This document shows, piece after piece, positions 1 through 6,889 of a stretch of 64,000 bases of DNA (its first letter is position 1; each line of letters starts with the position of its first letter). The DNA comes from Permianibacter fluminis. GTDB lineage: Bacteria > Pseudomonadota > Gammaproteobacteria > Enterobacterales > Permianibacteraceae. The translations under genes and the position numbers were made by a program. The notes beneath the pieces were generated by a model. That model saw nothing but the letters and a program-made list of their open reading frames with translations, was not told the origin of the DNA and did not search any database. The stretch spans positions 2,790,001 to 2,854,000 of the forward strand of contig NZ_JABMEG010000001.1 in assembly GCF_013179735.1 (NCBI RefSeq), written 5' to 3'.

Positions 1-315
1 CTCAACGTTCTGGCATTCGCAAGCACCATTTGGTTGATCGTCTGCTGTGTGCTGGCCTATGGCTTGTCGCGAGCAAATGTCGCTTGGTTCTTTCCTGCGA
101 TGATGCTCACCATCGGCAGTCGCTTTCTGATTTTTCATACGCTCTTTGGCCTCCGACTTTACTGGTTTTGCGGTGGCGCGTTGATTGTTGCCGGCTATCT
201 TTGCGCTGCTTTGCATATGCCGCCTGCGCTGACGGCATTTATTGGTGGCGGGCTGGAAGCGACGTTCGCGGTCTTGCTGCTTGTTACCAGACGGCGGATA
301 GCTGCGGCGGTTTGA
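1..315 (+). CDS. DUF7010-like membrane protein, 5' end cut by the window edge
   Basis: The reading frame is open from base 1 to the TGA at 313-315, so at least 104 C-terminal residues are present and the true start lies outside the window. The visible part holds about three hydrophobic helices (beginning LNVLAFASTIW, FFPAMMLTIGSRFLIF and LYWFCGGALIVAGYL) and ends in a short basic tail. The helix order and the FFPAM..IG.RF pattern recall the DUF7010 family of small multi-helix proteins of unknown function; this assignment is from memory of the family pattern. Nothing suggests an operon downstream, since a palindromic repeat and a gene remnant follow. Confidence 0.55.
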   Translation, partial: LNVLAFASTIWLIVCCVLAYGLSRANVAWFFPAMMLTIGSRFLIFHTLFGLRLYWFCGGALIVAGYLCAALHMPPALTAFIGGGLEATFAVLLLVTRRRIAAAV

Positions 316-336
316 TCATTCAACACTCGTATTGAA

Positions 337-416
337 GTAGGTTGCGCTGAGGCAGGAGGCCCAACAATCCCTTTCGGTCCCGCACCGTGATTGTTGGGGG
401 TTGCAGCTCAATCTAC
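337..416. repeat. Imperfect intergenic inverted repeat (REP/BIME-like)
   Basis: The left arm begins GTAGGTTGCGCTGAGG and runs into CCCAACAATC; the right arm mirrors it as GATTGTTGGG followed by TTGCAGCTCAATCTAC. The inner ten bases of each arm are perfectly complementary and the outer parts match with gaps. The pattern resembles the widespread gammaproteobacterial extragenic element with GTAGGTTGGGCT and CCCAACA arms, in a degenerate copy. Confidence 0.55.
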
Positions 417-432
417 AGGCCTGAGCGATTGA

Positions 433-585
433 GAGGTTACGCTCGGCGCAAGGACCCGAACGGGTAGCGGCCCTCTGAGGGGCGGTGCCACCGCTACCTA
501 TTATCAAGATGAACTGGCGCTGAACGATCCCTTGTTCCGTATTCTCCCTAGCGTGCTCAGCTGGTCACTGGAATATTTCGATTAG
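433..585 (+). pseudogene. Possible 3' remnant of an unknown gene
   Basis: A frame is open from 433 to the TAG at 583-585 and has no convincing start. Its last 32 codons read like a genuine protein C-terminus (TYYQDELALNDPLFRILPS, then a Trp/Tyr-rich end), with an amphipathic helix pattern unlike random translation. It follows directly after an intergenic repeat, which suggests that the rest of the gene was lost there. The family is not recognised. It could also be a chance open frame; 50 codons is too short to decide. Bases 586-731 downstream hold nothing recognisable. Confidence 0.3.
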
Positions 586-731
586 GTGCAGGCGTTCACA
601 CTCCCGCAATTTTCTTGCCCGGGGCTTTCGCCTATCATCATTCCTTGCCAGGATCGGCAGCCAGTTTTGATCGGTGCTCAGTGGTTTCTGCCAGTTCACC
701 ACCCGTTATCTACCAACAAGGATGTTGTCTC

Positions 732-1700
732 ATGCCAGTTTTTGTTTCCCCATCGATTTATCAGTCCGCCTGCTTTCACCTGCCGTCGAAGTCGCCTACA
801 GCAGTCAAGCGGATTTCGCAGCGCTCGCGCCTCATCATGTCGTTCGTCGGTTTGATCATGGGTTCGGCGGTGGCGACCGCTGCCGGCGCTGCAGACAGAT
901 GGGTGCAGGTGCATGCCGATTTCACCTATTCGCGAACCTACAACTTTGCCCGGCAGGAACCGAACTACTCGGAGAAGTCCCAGTTCACCTTCAATATGAA
1001 TGGTGCCGTTGATCAAATGATGTGGCGCATGGACCCTGACAAAGGCGAAAAGTACCCAACGTATAACGTACCGGATGAGATTCCGCTGTCGTTCAAAAAC
1101 TCTGGTAGCCTGGTGCTGAATGCGAGTTTCCAGAGCAGTGACAGAATCGCCAATCGCAACGACTCCGGCAGTGCATCGCTGCGCGGGACGCTCAAAAGCT
1201 GGGATGATTTTCACATCGAGAAGATTTCGCCGGAGAGCATTATCGGCGTCGAACTGTTCGCTCAGGTGTTGATGAAAGCCACGCTTGACGGCAATGTCAG
1301 CAGCACCCTGCCCAAGATGCCGGACAGCCGGGATGGCGATGAAGTGTTTATCTGGACCACGCCGGTGAAGTTTGATCATGACACGAGTACATTCATCAGC
1401 GAAATCCAGTTGCAGGCGCGGACGCCGCTGGGCCCACGACCCGGCAATAATTTCCAAGCCAAACTGTACGACCTGACGGTTGCGGCGACCGAGCTCACCA
1501 CGGCACCACAAATTGGTGGCAGTGCGCTGGCCACCAGGGATGCGACCATTACCGGCAGCACGGACAACTGGACCTTGAAGAGCTCGTTGTCACGCGAGGT
1601 TCCGATCGGCAGTGATCGCGGCAGTTACCAAGAAAGCATGACCATCACCATTCGACCGGTCGCGACCACGCTGAAGGTCCCGCCGAGCCCGGTTGATTAA
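732..1700 (+). CDS. Secreted or periplasmic protein of unknown function
   Basis: 322 codons from an ATG preceded by AAGGA about ten bases upstream. Residues 1-60 contain a basic n-region (PTAVKRISQRSR), a hydrophobic stretch (LIMSFVGLIMGSAVATAAG) and an AXA-like cleavage site before ADRW, so export is expected. An internal ATG at 837 would remove the basic n-region and is less likely. The mature part is rich in Ser, Thr, Asn and alternating hydrophobic residues, as in beta-sandwich or barrel proteins, with no cysteine pairs or catalytic motif that I recognise. It stands alone between the left-edge repeat and an AraC-type regulator. Confidence 0.6.
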   Translation: MPVFVSPSIYQSACFHLPSKSPTAVKRISQRSRLIMSFVGLIMGSAVATAAGAADRWVQVHADFTYSRTYNFARQEPNYSEKSQFTFNMNGAVDQMMWRMDPDKGEKYPTYNVPDEIPLSFKNSGSLVLNASFQSSDRIANRNDSGSASLRGTLKSWDDFHIEKISPESIIGVELFAQVLMKATLDGNVSSTLPKMPDSRDGDEVFIWTTPVKFDHDTSTFISEIQLQARTPLGPRPGNNFQAKLYDLTVAATELTTAPQIGGSALATRDATITGSTDNWTLKSSLSREVPIGSDRGSYQESMTITIRPVATTLKVPPSPVD

Positions 1701-1891
1701 CGGACGCTTGCGCGGCGTATCAAAACGCAAGCTGGCTTCAGCGCGGGTATTCGGTGCAAAATCGATGGACCAATCCATGAGCCTTTGCTTGAAACTCTGC
1801 GCGAAACCAGACCGGCAGGCGCCAGCAGAATGGCCAGGCCATTTCAACCTGATCCAATAGTGCTGGCGCGGCCTGAATCAAAAGAGCCATC

Positions 1892-2380
1892 GTGAGTCAG
1901 GACCCTGAATTGCTGCGCCGCTTGTTGCGCGCCAAAGATTGCATGGACGCCGCCTCGCATGAAGAGTGGCCGGTGCAGCGTTTGGCGCGTGTCAGCCATG
2001 TTTCGGCGGCGCATTTCGCCCGGTCTTTCAAGCAGGCATTCGGGCTGCCGCCGCATCGCTATCTGCTGACCCGACGGATCGAACGCGCCAAAACGCTGCT
2101 GCGCGACACCGACTTGCCGATTACCGACATTGTTTTTCAGACTGGCTGGAGCAGCATGGGCACGTTCGGGCGGGTGTTTCGCGACATCACCGGCGAGAGC
2201 CCGGGTGAGCTGCGCAAGCGCGAGCAGGCCGCCTCGCATGCACTCGACCGGGTGCCGGCCTGTTTTCTCAATGCGGCGCATCGGCCGGATCTCACGATCG
2301 CAGTTTCGGAGAAGCGGCGCCAGCAGACCGACTCTAGGATCGCCAGCGACGAGGCCAAACACACAGAGGAGGAGCCATGA
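1892..2380 (+). CDS. AraC-family helix-turn-helix regulator, DNA-binding domain only
   Basis: 162 codons from a GTG start. Residues 1-110 form a complete AraC/XylS DNA-binding domain with two helix-turn-helix units: the first around LARVSHVSAAHFARSFKQ, the second around ITDIVFQTGW with the family-typical F.R.F....G.SPGELR ending. There is no ligand-binding N-terminal domain; about 50 C-terminal residues are polar and probably disordered. The stop overlaps the start of the next gene by four bases (ATGA), so the two are translationally coupled, and small AraC regulators are often paired with VOC-fold proteins in this way. It probably controls its own operon; the effector is unknown. Confidence 0.85.
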   Translation: MSQDPELLRRLLRAKDCMDAASHEEWPVQRLARVSHVSAAHFARSFKQAFGLPPHRYLLTRRIERAKTLLRDTDLPITDIVFQTGWSSMGTFGRVFRDITGESPGELRKREQAASHALDRVPACFLNAAHRPDLTIAVSEKRRQQTDSRIASDEAKHTEEEP

Positions 2381-2781
2381 GTCAAGGAGTTGGGGTGGTC
2401 GGCTTGTATGTGCGTGATCAGGATGAGGCTGTGCAGTTCTATGTCGACAAGCTCGGGTTTCGCATCCACACCGATGTACGCAATGGCGATTACCGTTGGC
2501 TGACGGTGCAACACCCGGAGCAGCCGTCGTTTCAGCTTGGTTTGTTTACGCCGCAGGCGCCGTTGGTTGATGCCGCAACCGCGCAGACGCTGCGTGAAAT
2601 GGTGGCCAAAGGCGCGATGCCGCCGCTGGTGCTGGTTGTCGATGATTGTCGCGCCGCCTGGGAGCAGATGCGTGCCCGTGGCGTCGAATTCAGCCAGGAA
2701 CCGGTGGCGCGCTATGGTTCGGTCGATGCCAGTTTTCGTGATCCATCCGGCAATGGCTGGAAGCTGATCCAGAACCGGTAA
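2377..2781 (+). CDS. VOC-superfamily (glyoxalase/bleomycin-resistance fold) protein
   Basis: 134 residues, the usual size for a single-domain vicinal oxygen chelate protein built from two beta-alpha-beta-beta-beta modules. The N-terminus VVGLYVRDQDEAVQFYVDKL is the classic first module, and FRDPSGNGWKLIQ near the C-terminus is the classic last strand with its metal-ligand position. The start codon overlaps the AraC-type regulator stop. Members include lactoylglutathione lyases, dioxygenases and drug-binding proteins; the sequence alone does not say which, and the metal ligands here are incomplete compared with true glyoxalase I. Confidence 0.85.
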   Translation: MSQGVGVVGLYVRDQDEAVQFYVDKLGFRIHTDVRNGDYRWLTVQHPEQPSFQLGLFTPQAPLVDAATAQTLREMVAKGAMPPLVLVVDDCRAAWEQMRARGVEFSQEPVARYGSVDASFRDPSGNGWKLIQNR

Positions 2782-2816
2782 GTGCCGGGATAGTGGCGTG
2801 TGTATTTGTGATTGCA

Positions 2817-2869
2817 GTAGGAGCGGGCTTGCCCGCGATTTACAAGATCGCGGGCAAGCCCGCTCCTAC
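2817..2869. repeat. Perfect 23-bp inverted repeat (REP-like hairpin)
   Basis: Arms 2817-2839 and 2847-2869 are perfect reverse complements (GTAGGAGCGGGCTTGCCCG and on), separated by seven bases. Each arm carries the GGAGCGGGCTTGCCCGCG core known from repetitive extragenic palindromes of Pseudomonas and relatives. It sits between two genes on the same strand and could act as a terminator-like or mRNA-stabilising hairpin. No second copy of the core was seen in this window. Confidence 0.85.
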
Positions 2870-2892
2870 AAAGACAGTCTTGGGAGTCGAAT

Positions 2893-3309
2893 ATGAAAAA
2901 TGCAGTTGCAGCCGAAGCTCTGTCAGCGTCTGAGCTGATCGATCAGCGCATCGGCGAACTAGCTGATTGGCGCGGTGAAACCTTGCGCCATATCCGCGAG
3001 CTCATCAAGGACGCTGATCCGGATGTCGTGGAGGAGTGGAAGTGGATGGGCACTCCGGTGTGGTCGCATGACGGCATTATCTGCACCGGCGAGTCTTATA
3101 AAGCGACCGTGAAGCTGACCTTTGCCAAAGGCGCGTCGTTGCCGGACCCAGCCAAGCTGTTCAATTCCAGCCTTGATGGCAATACCCGTCGCGCGATTGA
3201 TCTCCGCGAAGGCGAAGCAATAAACAAGACGGCGTTCAAGGCGCTCATCCGTGCAGCCATCGCCCACAACAGTGCCGGCAAAGCGAAGCCGAAGCGGGCA
3301 AAGCCGTAG
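2893..3309 (+). CDS. DUF1801 (YdhG-like) domain protein
   Basis: 138 residues. The central part (LRELIKDADPDVVEEWKWMG, then PVWSHDGIICTGESYKATVKL with a final NTRRAIDLREGE) follows the DUF1801 fold pattern: a helical N-terminal segment, an alpha/beta core and a C-terminal helix. The last ten residues are a Lys/Arg/Ala/Pro tail. The biochemical role of this family is not established. It is monocistronic, preceded by the palindromic repeat and followed by two intrinsic terminators. Confidence 0.75.
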   Translation: MKNAVAAEALSASELIDQRIGELADWRGETLRHIRELIKDADPDVVEEWKWMGTPVWSHDGIICTGESYKATVKLTFAKGASLPDPAKLFNSSLDGNTRRAIDLREGEAINKTAFKALIRAAIAHNSAGKAKPKRAKP

Positions 3310-3327
3310 TTAAATCGGTTATTGAAG

Positions 3328-3352
3328 AAAAGGCGCATTTTATGCGCCTTTT
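3328..3352. terminator. Intrinsic terminator after the DUF1801 gene
   Basis: AAAAGGCGCA, a short loop of T and A, then TGCGCCTTTTCC form a stem of about ten pairs ending in a T-rich run. The A-rich left side lets it work on both strands. Confidence 0.8.
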
Positions 3353-3388
3353 CCTTTGCCTCCGCCATTAGGTAGCTGATGCACAAAC

Positions 3389-3424
3389 CAAAACCCCATG
3401 CCTTTGCATGGGGTTTTCTTTTTC
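3389..3424. terminator. Second intrinsic terminator
   Basis: AAAACCCCATG, loop CCTTTG, CATGGGGTTTT, then TCTTTTT: a perfect stem followed by a T tract. It lies 37 bases after the first terminator. The remaining part of the 3310-3616 gap (3425-3616) is AT-richer and probably carries the promoter of the following gene, but I could not assign clear -35 and -10 boxes. Confidence 0.8.
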
Positions 3425-3616
3425 CACCGCATTTGTACGCCTCATCGGAATTAGATATATCGGCGTTTGCAGACGAAATTGGCTGACCTGCGTACGAGCC
3501 GAAGCGGACCAGTGCCCCTAGCACAGCCTTTGCTAATATGATTAGTCTCGGTAAGACTCACTTAAGGCCAATGCTCTTATGTTGATTTGAGTTGCGTTCA
3601 CTCGTGGTGCCGGGGT

Positions 3617-4591
3617 ATGCCAATGCGGTGCGACAAAAGCAATGCAGTGCGGAAACTGGTCGACCAGCACGGCGCTGCGACACACGCGGTCTGCGCATTG
3701 GTGCTGGCAGGTACGTTGGGGGGCAATGCAGAGGCGGCCGAAACCATCGATTTTGTGGCCGAGCACCTATTAGAGGTGCCGATGGATACGCGTTACCTTG
3801 CACTGCCGCAGCGACCATTCCTTGGACAAGCCCCAGAAACTCGCCTGCAACTAGGCTATGCCCATCTGCAAGCCGATACCTTGGCGAACTCTGTGCCGAT
3901 GCTGGCGATTCAGCGCTTTCAGCCGCTGTCTGACGATACGGCCCTGTTATTCAGCGGCTTCTATGACCAATACAATTTCAGCGGCAACACGGTGCGCGGT
4001 GAGCTGGATCCCTACTATGTCGAGTCGGGACCGTTCCCCGAACGGTTCATGGTGGATATCACCGATGTGTCCGGTGACGGAGCACACTACGGGGTGTCCG
4101 TTGCGTACAGCAAGCGATTGTATTCCTACTTCCATGGTCAAGTCGGCGTCACACTCGAGCGCATGAAGATTCGGTCGTTTGAGGTGGCATTTACGACCGT
4201 CGACCTGCCAACCAATTTCAGCGGAAATGTGGATTACGCCGCAACATACGACGTCGTAGCGCCATTTCTGTCATTCGACTGGGAGCCCAGGGAAGTGCTT
4301 GACGGCTGGTTGCACAGTGGCCGCATCATTTTGGTCTGGCCGCAACCGCATAAAGGTTTTGTCGGACGTATTTCGGGGCCCGATTTCGATCTGGCCGGCG
4401 ACACCGATCAGGCAGGCAACGGCAAGCATATTCCCGATGCTTTCCTTGGCTTTAGTTATTCCGTTGAGCATCAAGCATCCGGTTGGCGTTTTGATATTGG
4501 CGCGTTGCTGCACACCTATTTGCTGGAACCTACCGCACACAAAGATGTGGGCAGTCCGATTTTTATCACGGTCACCGTGCCCTTCGATTGA
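3617..4591 (+). CDS. Exported beta-barrel-like protein of unknown function
   Basis: 324 codons from ATG 3617 (ATG 3623 is an equal alternative; a longer TTG start at 3587 is less likely). A basic n-region and ATHAVCALVLAGTLGGNAEAA give a signal peptide with cleavage near residue 45. The mature chain shows repeated amphipathic strands with aromatic ends (ETRLQLGYAHL, TALLFSGFYDQYNFSG, WRFDIGALLHTYLL) and finishes with VTVPFD, close to the terminal-Phe signature of outer membrane barrels. It resembles the DUF6268-type group of uncharacterised outer membrane proteins only in general architecture. It is convergent with the sensor kinase gene, with about 30 bases between the stops. Confidence 0.6.
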   Translation: MPMRCDKSNAVRKLVDQHGAATHAVCALVLAGTLGGNAEAAETIDFVAEHLLEVPMDTRYLALPQRPFLGQAPETRLQLGYAHLQADTLANSVPMLAIQRFQPLSDDTALLFSGFYDQYNFSGNTVRGELDPYYVESGPFPERFMVDITDVSGDGAHYGVSVAYSKRLYSYFHGQVGVTLERMKIRSFEVAFTTVDLPTNFSGNVDYAATYDVVAPFLSFDWEPREVLDGWLHSGRIILVWPQPHKGFVGRISGPDFDLAGDTDQAGNGKHIPDAFLGFSYSVEHQASGWRFDIGALLHTYLLEPTAHKDVGSPIFITVTVPFD

Positions 4592-4623
4592 ACGGGCTGT
4601 GTCTCGCTTGCCGTGATGCAAAA

Positions 4624-5901
4624 TCAGGGCGTGTCTACGCGCAAGATCAGCGAAACCGTTGTGCCTTTCCCGACGGCACTATCAACTCTAAGGTGCCAAC
4701 CTAGCCGCGCTGCAATGCGCTGGATGATGTACAGACCGTAGCCGGCCGTAGCCTTCCACGGATGGGATGGCAGTGCGCTCAGCTGGTTGAGGGTGGCAGC
4801 CGGCATGCCGGGACCGACATCGGTGACGCTGAAAATGCCGCGGCACAAGCTGATATCGATGGGGCCCGACTGGCCATGTTGAATCGCGTTCCGAAGAATG
4901 TTGCCCAACGCAATGCTCACCAAGCGCGCAGGGCCGTGCACCTGGGTCGCATCGAGTCTACCAATGCGGATTTGCTGATGCTCATTCAGCAGGTGCTCAT
5001 GATCGCTCACCAGATTTTCGATCAATTTGTCGACGCGGCAACTCTCGTACTCGGCGCTTTCTTTTTCGTCTTCACGGGCCAAAAACAGCAGAACGGTCAA
5101 GGTGGCATTGGCGTCATTGGCGGCACGCACAATGCGATCAAGCGGACGTCTGAGGTGATCCGGCATATCCTCGCGGTTATTGAGCACGTCATTGGCGCCA
5201 CTGATAACTGCAATGGGGGTTCGTAATTCGTGGCCAACGGCAGCAAGAAACTCCTTTTCCCGATGCAACAAGCCGTTGATGCGGGCGACATAACCATCAA
5301 TTGCGGCCGCGATCTGCGCCGTTTCCAGGTCCGCGCGTTGATGCCCGATAATGGGGCCCGTTTCGTCGGGATCACGAGCGGCCACTTCCGTCGCCAAGGC
5401 AAGAATGGGGGTCGACAATCGGCTGGCCAACCAGTAGGCCAATGCCGTCAACAGCAATAGCATCGTCGCGACGCCCATCATGCCCCAGTACTGAAAGGCC
5501 TTTTCATCCGCTTCGAGTTGGGTGATATCGAACGCCAGGTAGATCCGCCCTTGCGCGTCATCCTGCACCAGCACAGCCCACAGGCGATTATCCAGCGTGA
5601 CATCATCATGAAAACCCGGCCGCAGACGCAAGATTTCAGTCGGGACCGGAATCGTTGGCGCGCCGGCTGCAGGCGCCACGTAGGTTCGCACCCGCTTGCC
5701 TGGCGTCGCATCCGGACCGAGTTGGCGCAGTGTCTCCAACTGCTCCAGTTCGATCTCCAACATAGTGTTCCAGATGGACTCTTCCACCCGTTCATTAAAA
5801 CCCTGACCGATCGCAACGACGACCAGCAGTACGGCGAACGCAAAAACTGCGAAAGCCAGCGTAGCGCGTTGGCGGAAGCTGGAGAGCGGCAGCTTAATCA
5901 T
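4624..5901 (-). CDS. Sensor histidine kinase of a two-component system
   Basis: 425 residues with a transmembrane helix at about 13-33, a periplasmic loop to about 137, a second helix at about 139-160, a short linker, and a HisKA/HATPase core. The H-box is FLAAVGHELRTP with phosphoacceptor His224; the N-box NILRNAIQHG is at 334-343, G1 (DVGPGMP) at 361-367 and G2 (GYGLYI) at 388-393. The start overlaps the response-regulator stop by eight bases, so both are made from one mRNA. The signal is unknown. Its periplasmic domain and its position opposite an envelope-modification cluster suggest that it senses a cell-surface condition. Confidence 0.9.
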   Translation of the reverse strand: MIKLPLSSFRQRATLAFAVFAFAVLLVVVAIGQGFNERVEESIWNTMLEIELEQLETLRQLGPDATPGKRVRTYVAPAAGAPTIPVPTEILRLRPGFHDDVTLDNRLWAVLVQDDAQGRIYLAFDITQLEADEKAFQYWGMMGVATMLLLLTALAYWLASRLSTPILALATEVAARDPDETGPIIGHQRADLETAQIAAAIDGYVARINGLLHREKEFLAAVGHELRTPIAVISGANDVLNNREDMPDHLRRPLDRIVRAANDANATLTVLLFLAREDEKESAEYESCRVDKLIENLVSDHEHLLNEHQQIRIGRLDATQVHGPARLVSIALGNILRNAIQHGQSGPIDISLCRGIFSVTDVGPGMPAATLNQLSALPSHPWKATAGYGLYIIQRIAARLGWHLRVDSAVGKGTTVSLILRVDTP

Positions 5902-6574
5902 CGGCAGCTATCCGGTAGCCTTCACGGTGCAGCGTTTTGATCAGTGCCGGCTGAAAATCGTGATCAACGGCGCGGCGCAGGGCATATAGATGGGCACGCA
6001 ACACGTCACCATCCGGCGGGGCCTCGCCCCAGACCTCTTGAATCAAGCGCTCACGCGTGACGACACGGGGTGACTCCCGCATGAGCAAGGCCAGCAACCG
6101 CCGACCAACCGGTGTCAGGACAATCGGCGTACCTGCCCGGTTGGCCCGTAGCGTTTCGGTGTCGAATTCCAGATCGCCCACCTTGAGGACCGGGTCGATG
6201 ATGCCGGAGTGACGACGCCGTCGGACCAACGCCTGCATCCGCACTTCCAATTCCGCCAGCGCGAACGGCTTGGTCAGGTAGTCATCAGCACCGACCCCAA
6301 AGCCCAGCAGCTTGTCATCCAGGGTGTCTTTGGCAGTCAGCATCACCACCGGCGTGTCCTTGCGCGCTTCGCGCCGTAACCGTTCGCAGAGGGTCAAGCC
6401 ATCGATTCCCGGCAAACCCAGATCCATCACGATGACATCGAAGTCCTCACATGCAGCCAAATGCAGTCCCGTGATGCCATCGGGAGCCGTTTGCGTTTGG
6501 TGACCGCGAGCTGACAGGAACTCAACGACGTTGGCTGACAGATCGCGATTGTCTTCGATAACGAGTGCTTTCAC
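5894..6574 (-). CDS. OmpR/PhoB-family response regulator
   Basis: 226 residues from a GTG start (VKALVIEDN), preceded by AGAGG eleven bases upstream; an upstream in-frame ATG would add 55 residues unlike the family and is rejected. The receiver domain has the acidic pocket E-D at 7-8, phosphoacceptor Asp51 in VMDLGLPGIDG and Lys102 in TKPF. The C-terminal half is a winged-helix trans_reg_C domain (LTPVGRRLLALLMR through LKTLHREGYRI-like strands). It pairs with the kinase encoded immediately downstream. Three half-sites spaced 11 bp upstream (6740-6767) are the natural candidate for its binding site. Confidence 0.92.
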   Translation of the reverse strand: MKALVIEDNRDLSANVVEFLSARGHQTQTAPDGITGLHLAACEDFDVIVMDLGLPGIDGLTLCERLRREARKDTPVVMLTAKDTLDDKLLGFGVGADDYLTKPFALAELEVRMQALVRRRRHSGIIDPVLKVGDLEFDTETLRANRAGTPIVLTPVGRRLLALLMRESPRVVTRERLIQEVWGEAPPDGDVLRAHLYALRRAVDHDFQPALIKTLHREGYRIAADD

Positions 6575-6739
6575 GGGCAGGACATGACCTCTTCGGAACG
6601 ATTCATCATGCGCACAATCACCGTAAAACTCAACGATGCCTCGCTGCAGGAAGGTGGGTAACGCCACGCTGCTCGCACTGCTGTCAGTAGCGTGGCGACA
6701 CCGCAGTGCGTAACCGGATAGGCGCGGCGGGTCGCCCAA

Positions 6740-6767
6740 ATGTCAATGAACTGTCAACGGCATGTGA
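6740..6767. promoter_or_regulatory. Candidate response-regulator operator with 11-bp direct repeats
   Basis: TGTCAA at 6740-6745, TGTCAA at 6751-6756 and TGTGAG at 6762-6767 recur at exactly 11 bp, the head-to-tail spacing bound by OmpR/PhoB-type winged-helix dimers. The site lies in the 315-bp divergent gap (6575-6889) between the response regulator and the phosphotransferase gene. The rest of that gap shows no other recognisable feature. That it is bound by the regulator encoded next to it is inference. Confidence 0.55.
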
Positions 6768-6889
6768 GCGTTATGGCAATGGCAGATGAAGTTTAGTCCT
6801 GTTAAGAAAACACCCAGACCAATCAGGCAATCATTCCGGTCGTAGCAGCGCTGCCGTGGGGCAGCCGGACGATGAGGGAGTGGCGATAG

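Noticed and set aside
1738-1890. Small minus-strand frame of 50 codons divergent from the AraC-type gene
   Set aside because: It looks somewhat protein-like (MAWPFCWRLPVWFRAEFQ) but has no good ribosome-binding site and starts one base from the divergent GTG; not enough to call a gene.
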